Assembly: GCA_023251395.1 (NCBI GenBank)
Contig: JAHEYW010000007.1
Span: 1-33,175, forward strand
Length of the DNA stretch: 33,175 bases
Origin: Bacteroidales bacterium
GTDB lineage: Bacteria > Bacteroidota > Bacteroidia > Bacteroidales > VadinHA17
Direction of reading: 5' to 3'
Shown one piece after another: positions 7,792 to 15,599 of the stretch. The stretch's first letter is position 1; the number at the start of each line of letters is the position of its first letter. The position numbers were made by a program, and so were the translations under genes. The notes below the pieces were generated by a model, which saw only the letters and a program-made list of their open reading frames with translations, ran no database searches and was not told the origin of the DNA.

Positions 7792-9228
7792 TTAAACCTT
7801 CTTTAATTTCCATTTTCCCCTTCTGAAAACAAGCCATGCAACAATTGTCATAATTGATTCTGAAATCAGTATCGCAAGGAAAACTCCACGTTCATTCATT
7901 CCGCTCTTAATCGCAAGAATCCAGGCAAGCGGTATCTCAATAAGCCAATAGGCAAATATATTGATCTTCAGAGGGGTTGATGTATCTCCCGCACCATTAA
8001 AAGAATTTACCAGTACCATTCCAAATCCATAGGCAACATATCCAAGGCTTACGATCCTCAGACATTCAACGCCTGATTTGAGTACTAGAGGATCATTTAT
8101 GAAGATTCCAATGAAAGTTGAAGGAAAAATAGCAAGTATACAGCCTATGATCCCAAGGAGTATCATATTGATCCACCCTGTAAATAGTGCAGACCTCTCT
8201 GCTCTGTCCGGCTTTTTAGCACCGAGGTTCTGACCAACCAGTGTAGATGCTGCGTTACTCAGACCCCATGATGGAAGCAAAGTAAAACTTATAATCCTGA
8301 TGGCAATCGTATAACCTGCGACCACAATACTGCCAAAGACAGAAATTATCCTGACAAGAAAGATCCAGCTTGAAGTAACAATAAGATTCTGCCCGATACT
8401 CCCAAGCGAAATCTTCACAATCTTACCTATGATCCTGAAATCGATTCCAAAGTTTTTTAAGGAAAGTCTTATCCTGTTTTTACCCATGAATAACAGGTAG
8501 AACTGATACAGGACAGCTATTCCCCTTCCTGTTGTTGTAGCCACTGCAGCACCTGCCACGCCAAGTTTCGGGAAAGGACCAAGTCCGAAAATAAGACAGG
8601 GATCAAGTATAATATTAATTATGTTTCCAAGCCAGAGAACCCGCATAGCAACAGCAGCGTCTCCTGCACTTCTGAAGATCGCATTAATAATAAATAAGAG
8701 CATTATAACCAGGTTGCCTGCAAGCATGATCTTTGTGTACCCCGACATATTATGGACAATATTGTCTGAAGCACCCATAAATGATAGCAGATCAGATGAA
8801 AACAGAGCACCCGGTAATCCGATCAGAAAGGCAATAACTATCCCAGTTAGGATTGCCTGAAATGCAACTTTCGATGCTGCCTCATTGTTCTTTTCTCCAA
8901 TTCTTCTTGACACAAGTGAAGTTGTGGCAGTTGCCAGACCAAATGAAATAGAGTAAATTATGGTCATCATAGACTCCGTCAGACCAACGGTGGCGACAGC
9001 TTCAGCCCCTAATCTTGATACAAAATAAATATCTGCAATGACAAATACAGATTCCATAACCATTTCAAGAACTGCAGGAACTGATAATAAAAGTATTGCT
9101 CTGCGAAGACTGCCCTCGGTGAAATCCTGTTCGGTACCGGATACAGCTTCAATCATGTCACCTATGAAAATATTCAGGCTATTCTTAATCCTGAGTAGTA
9201 TGTGAGAACTTCTTATTTTATTAACCAT
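7792..9228 (-). CDS. MATE-family efflux transporter
   Basis: The protein has about 478 residues from the chosen start and twelve hydrophobic segments in two MATE repeats. Landmarks are EGSLRRAILLLSVPAVLEMV (helix 1), VFVIADIYFVSRLGAEAVATVG (helix 2 and the family-typical Asp/Phe loop), NAIFRSAGDAAVAM, and the second-repeat counterpart VNSFNGAGDTSTPLKINI. The family exports cationic drugs or metabolites by Na+ or H+ antiport in the inner membrane. The ATG at 9228 was chosen because related proteins carry a cytoplasmic N-terminus of about 45 residues ending in a DFTEGS-like motif; the longest frame, to 9312, would need a TTG start, and an internal ATG exists at 9156. It converges with the ArfB gene across about 30 bases. 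No regulator is adjacent. Confidence 0.92.
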   Translation of the reverse strand: MVNKIRSSHILLRIKNSLNIFIGDMIEAVSGTEQDFTEGSLRRAILLLSVPAVLEMVMESVFVIADIYFVSRLGAEAVATVGLTESMMTIIYSISFGLATATTSLVSRRIGEKNNEAASKVAFQAILTGIVIAFLIGLPGALFSSDLLSFMGASDNIVHNMSGYTKIMLAGNLVIMLLFIINAIFRSAGDAAVAMRVLWLGNIINIILDPCLIFGLGPFPKLGVAGAAVATTTGRGIAVLYQFYLLFMGKNRIRLSLKNFGIDFRIIGKIVKISLGSIGQNLIVTSSWIFLVRIISVFGSIVVAGYTIAIRIISFTLLPSWGLSNAASTLVGQNLGAKKPDRAERSALFTGWINMILLGIIGCILAIFPSTFIGIFINDPLVLKSGVECLRIVSLGYVAYGFGMVLVNSFNGAGDTSTPLKINIFAYWLIEIPLAWILAIKSGMNERGVFLAILISESIMTIVAWLVFRRGKWKLKKV

Positions 9229-9555
9229 CTTTTTTACAATTGAAATGAGAACTCCGGGTTCAATCAGTTTATGATGGCATCGGGTGTCAGGATCAGGACA
9301 ATCATAAATCAACTTTTATGATTTACTCAAGCAGGATTAGTTTGATTTACAGGATTTTCTGAAAGAGGTATACAAACAGCCCGTGCCGTGCATTAAAACT
9401 GCACTGGAAAATTGATCACTCTCACGGTTAAAGTTTTCATGGGCTGCAAAATATTTATCCTCAAATATATGGAATAATTCAAATACTAATAAAAGATCAG
9501 ATCAAATATTTTTCTATTTTTTTCCGCCCGGGAATATAGAAAAGGTCAGTTTGAC

Positions 9556-9613
9556 CGCAAAGAACGCAAAGGTCAACGCAAAGTACGCAAATGATTTGAT
9601 CCTGTTCTTTGCG
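9556..9613. repeat. CGCAAA direct repeats with a 10-bp inverted repeat
   Basis: Four CGCAAA units start at 9556, 9565, 9577 and 9586 (spacing 9, 12, 9). CGCAAAGAAC at 9556-9565 is perfectly inverted as GTTCTTTGCG at 9604-9613, giving a potential long-loop hairpin. The block is GC-richer than the AT-rich flank that follows. No coding potential was recognised. It may be a dispersed intergenic repeat or a binding site; the sequence alone does not decide. Confidence 0.5.
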
Positions 9614-10016
9614 AACTTAGCGATCCGTCATCTGTGCGGATGCGGTCTCAGCGGTTAATGGATTTCCATTTTTTCTACAACATCATATAATCATGATTTT
9701 ATATTAATTGGCTAATGACATACTGTTTCGATTTACCCTATCGCCAAATAAATGTAAATCGACTCATTACAAAAAAATAATAGAAGAGTTACAACTCCGG
9801 ATATCTTCCGGACTAAAAAAGAAAATAAAAATTCAAAATAAGCAACAATGGAATTACTTTTTTTTCAAATTATGCAACAAAAATATTTCTGCATCGTTTA
9901 AGACACAATTAAATTATTTTTTTGAAATACAAATGGAGAACATATTATATATACTTAAATATCTGATAATTACAAATTGAAAATATTAATAGATATAAAG
10001 ATCATAAAATCTTTTA

Positions 10017-10046
10017 TTTGTGATAATTATTTTATGAATATATTTG
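10017..10046 (+). promoter_or_regulatory. Candidate Bacteroidetes-type promoter upstream of kamA
   Basis: TTTG at 10017-10020 and TATATTTG at 10039-10046 match the -33 (TTTG) and -7 (TAnnTTTG) elements of the Bacteroidetes housekeeping sigma factor, with an 18-base spacer. Initiation would fall near 10053 and leave a leader of about 250 bases before the kamA ATG. In such AT-rich DNA a chance match is possible. Confidence 0.4.
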
Positions 10047-10301
10047 CGACAATTTTTATTTAAAAAGAGAAAATTATATTCTAAAATGTATACCTTTATA
10101 AAAATCTGACGTACTGTTATTTACGAATAAACTTGCAACGTGGGAATATACATTGTTAATAAAATATAATATATGTTAATATTTCCGGTGATGATAAAAC
10201 ACATAGTATTAATAGATTTAATATTTTCGTCTCAATTATAAAAAGATAATTCAAATAACTAAAAAACAATTAAACACAAAAGGTGAAAATTATCATCTGA
10301 T

Positions 10302-11543
10302 ATGAACGCTAACAGTAATGAGGTTATGGCCCTCCACGGCGAGGGCCGCCTCACGGGTTGTTCTTCTGATGAAGAGCCTGGCGCGAAAACCACGATTTTT
10401 TCGCAAAACGAAATCCCAGTTCAGTTAGTTAGCAACCGAAGTTCGGAATTTATTCACCGCTACTTCCCTCTGGCAACTGCAGATTCATGGAATGATTGGA
10501 AATGGCAACTTCGAAATTCAATAACCAATATCGAAGACCTTAAGAAGATCATTAAACTCTCAGATAAAGAAATTCTGGCTATCAATAATCTAAAAGGTCG
10601 TCTTCCGTTAAGGATAACACCCTATTTTGCATCATTGATCTGGAATACAAATTCTTCCCACCCCTTAAGAAGGAATGTTGTTCCTGTCGTTGAGGAACTA
10701 CTTCAAAGTTCAGCCGAACAATCAGATCCGCTTCACGAACATTCTTATTCTCCGGTAAAGGGAATAGTGCACAGATATCCTGACAGGGTTCTGTTTACAG
10801 TAACCCAGGTGTGTTCATCTTATTGCAGGTATTGCACTCGTTCTCATACTGTTGGTAAACTTGATAAACTTGGCAGACAGGATTTTGAAAAAGCTTTCAA
10901 CTATATCCGTAGCCATAAAGAAGTACGTGATGTTCTCATCAGTGGTGGTGATCCATTAACTTTGTCAGATGAAGTACTGGATTATATACTTTCAAATATC
11001 AGAAGCATCGAGCATGTTGAAATGGTAAGGATAGGATCACGCGTTCCTGTTGTTCTCCCTCAGAGAATTACAGACAACCTGATCCAGGTTCTCAGAAAAT
11101 ATCATCCATTATTTATAAGCCTACACTTCTCCCATCCACTTGAAATAACTGATGAATGTGCCCTGGCTTGTACAAAACTTGCAGACGGTGGTATCCCTCT
11201 CGGCAGTCAGACGGTATTACTCAAAGGAATAAATGATAATGTTCCTGTTATGAAGGAACTTATGCATAAGCTCCTGAAGATACGGGTCAGACCATATTAT
11301 CTGTATCAATGTGATCTTATACCAGGTTCAGGGCATTTCAGAACTACTGTCAAAAAAGGTCTTGAAATTATTAAAGGGTTGAGAGGTTTTACAAGTGGTT
11401 ATGCAGTTCCTACTTTCGTTGTTGATGCTCCCGGAGGTGGCGGAAAAATCCCTCTCCTTCCGGACTACGTGGTAGAGCATAATGATGAGAAAATAGTCCT
11501 GCGCAACTATAAGGGAGTAATATGCGAATACCCTGAGAAATAA
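10302..11543 (+). CDS. kamA: Lysine 2,3-aminomutase family radical-SAM enzyme
   Basis: Lysine 2,3-aminomutase is a PLP- and [4Fe-4S]-dependent radical-SAM enzyme that converts L-lysine to L-beta-lysine. The 413-residue protein shows the CxxxCxxC cluster motif (Cys171, Cys175, Cys178 in CSSYCRYC), the SAM-binding GGD of VLISGGDPLTL, and the PLP lysine in DAPGGGGKIP (Lys382). Two acidic residues that bind the side-chain amine of lysine in the clostridial enzyme correspond to Asp338 (YQCDL) and Asp375 (VVDAPG); both are kept, which favours lysine over glutamate as substrate. The C-terminus stops at VICEYPEK and lacks the zinc-binding Cys tail of the clostridial enzyme. The first 50 or so residues are not conserved. 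A Ddl-like ligase gene starts 7 bases after the stop and a second follows, so the product is probably consumed by ATP-grasp ligation. Confidence 0.9.
   Translation: MNANSNEVMALHGEGRLTGCSSDEEPGAKTTIFSQNEIPVQLVSNRSSEFIHRYFPLATADSWNDWKWQLRNSITNIEDLKKIIKLSDKEILAINNLKGRLPLRITPYFASLIWNTNSSHPLRRNVVPVVEELLQSSAEQSDPLHEHSYSPVKGIVHRYPDRVLFTVTQVCSSYCRYCTRSHTVGKLDKLGRQDFEKAFNYIRSHKEVRDVLISGGDPLTLSDEVLDYILSNIRSIEHVEMVRIGSRVPVVLPQRITDNLIQVLRKYHPLFISLHFSHPLEITDECALACTKLADGGIPLGSQTVLLKGINDNVPVMKELMHKLLKIRVRPYYLYQCDLIPGSGHFRTTVKKGLEIIKGLRGFTSGYAVPTFVVDAPGGGGKIPLLPDYVVEHNDEKIVLRNYKGVICEYPEK
10328..10347 (+). repeat. GC-rich inverted repeat at the start of kamA
   Basis: GGCCCTC (10328-10334) and GAGGGCC (10341-10347) form a perfect 7-bp stem with a 6-base loop, about 25 bases inside the reading frame. 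It is strikingly GC-rich next to the AT-rich leader and lies in the non-conserved N-terminal coding segment. It could influence translation initiation, but there is no further evidence. Confidence 0.4.
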
Positions 11544-11550
11544 AATCCAG

Positions 11551-12519
11551 ATGAAAATTGGTTTGACATACGACCTTCGGTCATGGTACATCGACCGCGG
11601 ATATTCTATGGAAGATACTGCTGAATTCGACAAACAGGAAACCGTAGATGCTCTTGGAGATTCTCTGCGGAAAATGGGTTACGAGACTGAAATGATTGGC
11701 AACGCATTCCAGTTAATCGAAAGCCTCGTTAATGGTAAAAAATGGGATCTGGTTTTTAATATCGCTGAAGGGTTATATGGTGATGGCAGGGAATCAGTAA
11801 TTCCTGCTATTCTTGACCAGTACAAGATTCCATACGTTTTCAGCGGACCAGTAATAATGGGACTTTCACTGAACAAGCATCTGACTAAAGTAATTGTCGG
11901 AGCTGCAGGTGTTCCTGTTAGTCCCGGATTCCTTGTTTCAAAAATTGAGGATCTGGATAATTGCAAACTCGAATATCCTTTATTCGTAAAACCTGTCTCA
12001 GAAGGAACCGGAAAAGGTATAACAGAAAAGAGCCTGGTCCGTTCACATACAGAACTTAAAAAGATGGTTGAATGGATACTTGAAAGATTCAATCAGCCTG
12101 CACTCGTTGAAGAATATCTTCCCGGGAGAGAGTTCACAGTAGGAATTACAGGCTCCGGTGAAGAAGCTGTGGCTATCGGAGGCATGGAAGTTATTTGTGC
12201 CAATAACCTCCCATATTCTGTTGAGGTAAAAGAGAATTATGAACAATACTGTCAGTATAAACCTCTGGATAAGGAAATAGAAGGAGAATGTAAAAAAGCT
12301 GCACTGGATGCGTGGAAGGCATTATCAGCAGTTGATGCAGGAAGGGTTGATCTGAAAGCTAACAGAAATGGAAGGATATGTTTCATTGAGGCAAATCCAC
12401 TTGCAGGTTTAAATCCAATACATTCTGATCTGCCAATACTGGCCAGACTGTATGGGATCGATTACCAGACCCTGATGGAATCGATAATGAGATCTGCAAT
12501 TAAACGGCATAATTTATAA
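11551..12519 (+). CDS. D-Ala-D-Ala ligase-like ATP-grasp protein (first copy)
   Basis: This 322-residue ATP-grasp ligase is related to D-alanine-D-alanine ligase. The N-terminal domain includes DLVFNIAEGLYGDGRESVIP and IPYVFSGPVIMGLSLNKHLTK (near residues 97-117), equivalent to the Ddl substrate and ATP-lid region. The ATP-binding domain has YPLFVKPVSEGTGKGI and EEYLPGREFTVGI. Mg-binding acidic residues are in AGRVDLKAN and CFIEANPLAGL. Family members couple ATP hydrolysis to amide-bond formation through an acyl-phosphate. The start ATG is 7 bases after kamA, so the two are almost certainly one transcript. Because bacteria normally carry a cell-wall ddl elsewhere, and because of the kamA context, I infer a specialised ligase possibly using beta-lysine. 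The substrate is not proven. Confidence 0.85.
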   Translation: MKIGLTYDLRSWYIDRGYSMEDTAEFDKQETVDALGDSLRKMGYETEMIGNAFQLIESLVNGKKWDLVFNIAEGLYGDGRESVIPAILDQYKIPYVFSGPVIMGLSLNKHLTKVIVGAAGVPVSPGFLVSKIEDLDNCKLEYPLFVKPVSEGTGKGITEKSLVRSHTELKKMVEWILERFNQPALVEEYLPGREFTVGITGSGEEAVAIGGMEVICANNLPYSVEVKENYEQYCQYKPLDKEIEGECKKAALDAWKALSAVDAGRVDLKANRNGRICFIEANPLAGLNPIHSDLPILARLYGIDYQTLMESIMRSAIKRHNL

Positions 12520-12593
12520 CTACCAGGGCCATTTAACAGATATTAAATTCATTTTTAAGAAGTCTGTTATAATTTGGTATAAAATATATTATA

Positions 12594-13571
12594 ATGGATA
12601 AGAAAAGGTGTTGTATCATCTATAATCAGCCTGGGAAAGGTGCTTTAGCTGATGAACTTGATGTTCTGGAACAGGTTGAATTCGTTGAACAACACCTTAT
12701 TGAACTTGGGATTGATGTCATAAGGAATGGCATAACCAGCTCCTTTATGAAAGAGGTGGAGGAACTTAAAAATGAAAAACCTGATTTTGTTTTTAATCTT
12801 GTTGAATCGATAGACAACAAAGGCGAACTTAACTATTTTGTTCCCGCATTATTGAATCTACACCGCATACCATATTCAGGTAATCCTCTTGAAGCAATAT
12901 TCACAACGACAAGTAAAATTCTGACTTACAAAATATTAGTTGCCTCAGGTATTGATAATCCACAATCCTTTCTTCCATCCCAGCAACATCTGCTGATACC
13001 AGGTAAAAAATATATCGTCAAACCTATCTGGGAAGACGGCTCCCTTGGCATAACCGGGGATTCAGTATTTCTATACAATACTGGCGATATCCGTGACAGA
13101 CTTCTGGCTCTTGATGACACCCATTGGTTCATCCAGAATTATATTGACGGAAGGGAGTTCAACATAAGCGTTCTTGCAGGGAAAAATGGCCCACAAACCA
13201 TGCCTCCGGCAGAGATTCTATTTAACAATTTTACCGGGGATAAACCTAAGATTGTTGATTTTAAAGCAAAATGGGAAATGGAGGCATTTGAATATGTAAA
13301 TACTCCAAGAGATTTTCCAGGAGATGCTCTTGATCCGGTTCTTAAAGAAAAACTTTTATCGATAGCATTGAGGTGCTGGGATATATTCGGACTTAAGGGT
13401 TATGCAAGGGTTGATTTGCGAACCGACGAAAACAATATTCCATATGTAATCGAAATAAATGCCAATCCATGCATTGCTCCGGAAAGTGGGTTCGTTGCAG
13501 CTACAAAACAGGCTGGACTGGATTTCCATGAGGTCCTGACAAGGATAATTGCTGATCTCAACAATTTGTAA
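12594..13571 (+). CDS. D-Ala-D-Ala ligase-like ATP-grasp protein (second copy)
   Basis: This second ATP-grasp ligase (325 residues) is clearly diverged from the first. The Ddl-like N-domain contains DFVFNLVESIDNKGELNYFV and IPYSGNPLEAIFTTTSKILT. The ATP-binding portion has KYIVKPIWEDGSLGI and IQNYIDGREFNISVLAG, and the metal-binding residues lie in GYARVDLRTDEN and YVIEINANPCIAPESGF. The C-terminal half keeps the residues expected for ATP and Mg binding, so it should be active. It starts 75 bases after the first ligase, in the same direction. Two different ligases beside one aminomutase suggest sequential couplings, as in a short non-ribosomal peptide. Alternatively, one ligase may act on an unrelated metabolite. 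Confidence 0.84.
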   Translation: MDKKRCCIIYNQPGKGALADELDVLEQVEFVEQHLIELGIDVIRNGITSSFMKEVEELKNEKPDFVFNLVESIDNKGELNYFVPALLNLHRIPYSGNPLEAIFTTTSKILTYKILVASGIDNPQSFLPSQQHLLIPGKKYIVKPIWEDGSLGITGDSVFLYNTGDIRDRLLALDDTHWFIQNYIDGREFNISVLAGKNGPQTMPPAEILFNNFTGDKPKIVDFKAKWEMEAFEYVNTPRDFPGDALDPVLKEKLLSIALRCWDIFGLKGYARVDLRTDENNIPYVIEINANPCIAPESGFVAATKQAGLDFHEVLTRIIADLNNL

Positions 13572-13690
13572 TCTACATTTTCTGTCAGAAACCTGACTCA
13601 TTAAGTCTTGCCTCCCTTACCGGAAAAACAGTAATCAATATTTCCTGTATATTTGCCGGACTTTTATTTAAAAAGCTTACATGATATTCG

Positions 13691-14065
13691 ATGATAATGA
13701 AAGGTCTTTCAACTATTTTACTTCTGGTAATGTCAAATGGGTTTATGACAATTGCATGGTATGGTCATCTTAAAATGAGACAATATTCCTGGTTTGAGAA
13801 TCTTACTCTTTTCGCTGTTATTTTACTTAGCTGGGGGATTGCCCTGTTTGAGTACTTTTTCCAGGTACCTGCCAACCGGATTGGTTTCAGGGAAAATGGA
13901 GGTCCGTTTTCACTTGTTGAGCTGAAAGTAATCCAGGAAGTAATCTCACTAATTGTATTTACCGGGTTTACACTTATTGTCTTCAAAACTGAACAGTTCA
14001 AACTGAACCACCTGATTGGTTTCATATTCCCTATTCTGGCAGTATACTTTGTTTTCAAGAAGTAA
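13691..14065 (+). CDS. DUF486 small membrane protein (DMT-like)
   Basis: This 124-residue protein has four hydrophobic helices and the sequence pattern of the DUF486 family: GLSTILLLVMSNGFMTIAWY, HLKMRQYSWF, SWGIALFEYFFQVPANRIG, then FSLVELKVIQEVISLIVF and a final IGFIFPILAVYFVFKK. These proteins are distantly related to small multidrug-type transporters, but their function is not established. The start may be the ATG at 13691 or, more like relatives, the one at 13697 (MKGLS). The gene is 119 bases after the second ATP-grasp ligase on the same strand, and ends 4 bases before the convergent CYTH gene. It could be an accessory to the kamA cassette, but the gap and the wide distribution of the family make this weak. 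Confidence 0.85.
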   Translation: MIMKGLSTILLLVMSNGFMTIAWYGHLKMRQYSWFENLTLFAVILLSWGIALFEYFFQVPANRIGFRENGGPFSLVELKVIQEVISLIVFTGFTLIVFKTEQFKLNHLIGFIFPILAVYFVFKK

Positions 14066-14069
14066 AGCT

Positions 14070-14516
14070 TCAAATAAGACTCGAATTATAATAGCCGGGA
14101 TTGCCAGTCACCTCCTCTCCCAGCCAATCAGGTTTTTCAAAATCTTCCGTCTCTGAGGTCAGTTCCAATTCAGCCACGATCAGACCTTCCCTTTTCCCAT
14201 GGAATACATCCACCTCGAAAATGTGATTTTCGAAAGGAACAATGTATCTGGTTTTATCAATCATTCCGGGCAAACAAATTTCAAACATTTCCTCGGCCTC
14301 ATTAAAAGGTATTGTGAATTCCCATTCATTCCTGGTGAAGGAATTTTTTATTGGTCTGGACTTAAAAGTCAGCAACCCTTTTCCATCGGTAATTCTGAGT
14401 CTGATAATCCTGTCAGAATCAATGCAAAAGTAGGCTTGCTTTATGCTGATCTTCTTAACTGCTAGATGGATGAATTCACCTTTTACCAGGAACTTCCTTT
14501 CAATTTCGATACCCAT
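14070..14516 (-). CDS. CYTH-domain protein (triphosphate tunnel metalloenzyme)
   Basis: The 148-residue protein starts with the diagnostic ExExK motif (MGIEIERKFLV) and carries the other strand motifs of the CYTH fold: IIRLRIT, LLTFKSR, NEWEFTIPF, KTRYIVPF, FEVDVFHG and LIVAELEL. These charged residues line the tunnel that binds triphosphate with divalent metal. Short bacterial members are usually inorganic triphosphatases and sometimes class IV adenylate cyclases; sequence alone cannot separate these. The start ATG at 14516 is fixed by the ExExK motif, which must be near the N-terminus. It converges with the DUF486 gene and has no same-strand partner nearby. Confidence 0.9.
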   Translation of the reverse strand: MGIEIERKFLVKGEFIHLAVKKISIKQAYFCIDSDRIIRLRITDGKGLLTFKSRPIKNSFTRNEWEFTIPFNEAEEMFEICLPGMIDKTRYIVPFENHIFEVDVFHGKREGLIVAELELTSETEDFEKPDWLGEEVTGNPGYYNSSLI

Positions 14517-14743
14517 TTGGTTTTATTATTTCTGTAATGATCTTTTAACCTAAGCAATGTTAATGTTTCAGATTAGCCTTTTTTTGCAACTTTTTCTTCA
14601 TAAATTTAGTCTATTATTTGGTTTATTAACTGCATAAATTCCAGTGTTTATCAAACACTGCAAGCATCTGATGCTTTAAGATTAACAACTAGATGTTCAT
14701 TTCGACATTTATACTGACCTAATCAGAACAAAAATCAAAAGAT

Positions 14744-15358
14744 ATGAAAAAAATTATCCTCATTTTATTCCTGACAATCTTTGGGATCATTGCATATTCT
14801 CAAGTTCCACAAGGATTCAATTACCAGGCTATCGCCAGAAACAGTCAGGGTAATCCTATAACCAATACTACAATAAAGGTAAAGCTTTCTATTTTAACCG
14901 ATACAACAGGCTTCTACTTATCAGGCACAGGGACCTACCTGTGGGAAGAAGAGCATACCGGGATTACTACCAACTCATTTGGCTTATTCACTGTCGTTGT
15001 CTGAAATCCACTAGCATCTAAAACACAGGGTACTGCTGCATCTTTCAGTGTCATAGACTGGTCACAAAGCCCATTATATATCGGAGTCAAGGTGGCAAAT
15101 CCAACTGATTATAAGAACATGGGGGCAGCCAGGTTATGGTCTGTACCATATTCTAGGGTAACTGCCTAAGCAAGTAATTCTACCACAGTGAGCACTGTTG
15201 ACTCAGCCTCACAAATATTGTGGTATCCAAATAAGCAGGCATTCCTTGCAGGGAGAATAAGCATCTTAGTTGCCGATAGTGTAGGGACAAACTCGACTGC
15301 CCTTGGATTTAAATCCAGAGCAATTGGAAACTACTTACAGGCATTATTCGAAAAATGA
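14744..15358 (+). pseudogene. Decayed paralogue of the large fibre protein (N-terminal domain with in-frame stops)
   Basis: The frame opens with a signal peptide (MKKIILILFLTIFGIIAYS) and QVPQGFNYQAIARNSQGNPI, almost the same N-terminal domain as the large fibre gene that follows. It hits TGA at 15002-15004 where the intact paralogue has a Gly codon (VLGNP versus VV-stop-NP), so GGA to TGA is the simplest change. The same frame resumes as NPLASKTQGTAASFSVIDWS through ARLWSVPYS, then meets a TAA near 15167. It then continues with AFLAGRISILVADSVGTNST and LGFKSRAIGNY before a final TGA at 15356-15358. Homology continues across the first stop in one frame, so this looks like decay without frameshift. 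The repetitive fibre body and S74 domain are missing. A short secreted product of 86 residues could still be made. Confidence 0.82.
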
Positions 15359-15599
15359 AATATATTTTGCAGCTCCGGAGCATGTAAGTTTAGAATCTTT
15401 TAATACTTATCAATGAAATTTCTGACCTGAGACCGCATCGCCAGGAATCTTAATCCTCATGATTTAAGTATTTAAGTATGATTTTAATCAATTGATCAAA
15501 TACTGAATTCTTTTTCTTAAAAATCATTACCCTCAGATTCTATGGATTTCATAATTTTATACATTGTTCCGGTGCCTGAAAACATAAAAATCTGTTTAT

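Larger units (their letters stand above)
9229..10301. other. Roughly 1 kb intergenic region without a convincing gene
   Basis: This divergent region between the MATE gene and kamA has two parts. Bases to about 9660 have ordinary composition and contain the CGCAAA repeats. From about 9660 to 10301 the sequence is very AT-rich. A 90-residue frame at 9708-9980 is Lys/Asn/Phe/Ile-rich and looks like chance translation of AT-rich DNA. A candidate Bacteroidetes promoter sits at 10017-10046. I saw no tRNA, CRISPR or IS sequence. Confidence 0.6.

Noticed and set aside
9708-9980. 90-residue frame in the AT-rich gap
   Set aside because: Composition is dominated by Lys, Asn, Ile and Phe, as expected from AT-rich DNA, with no signal, domain or coding periodicity that I could see.
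10302-13571. Cell-wall D-Ala-D-Ala ligase function for the ATP-grasp genes
   Set aside because: Two diverged copies lie next to kamA and away from any mur or fts genes, so a cell-wall role is less likely, though not excluded.
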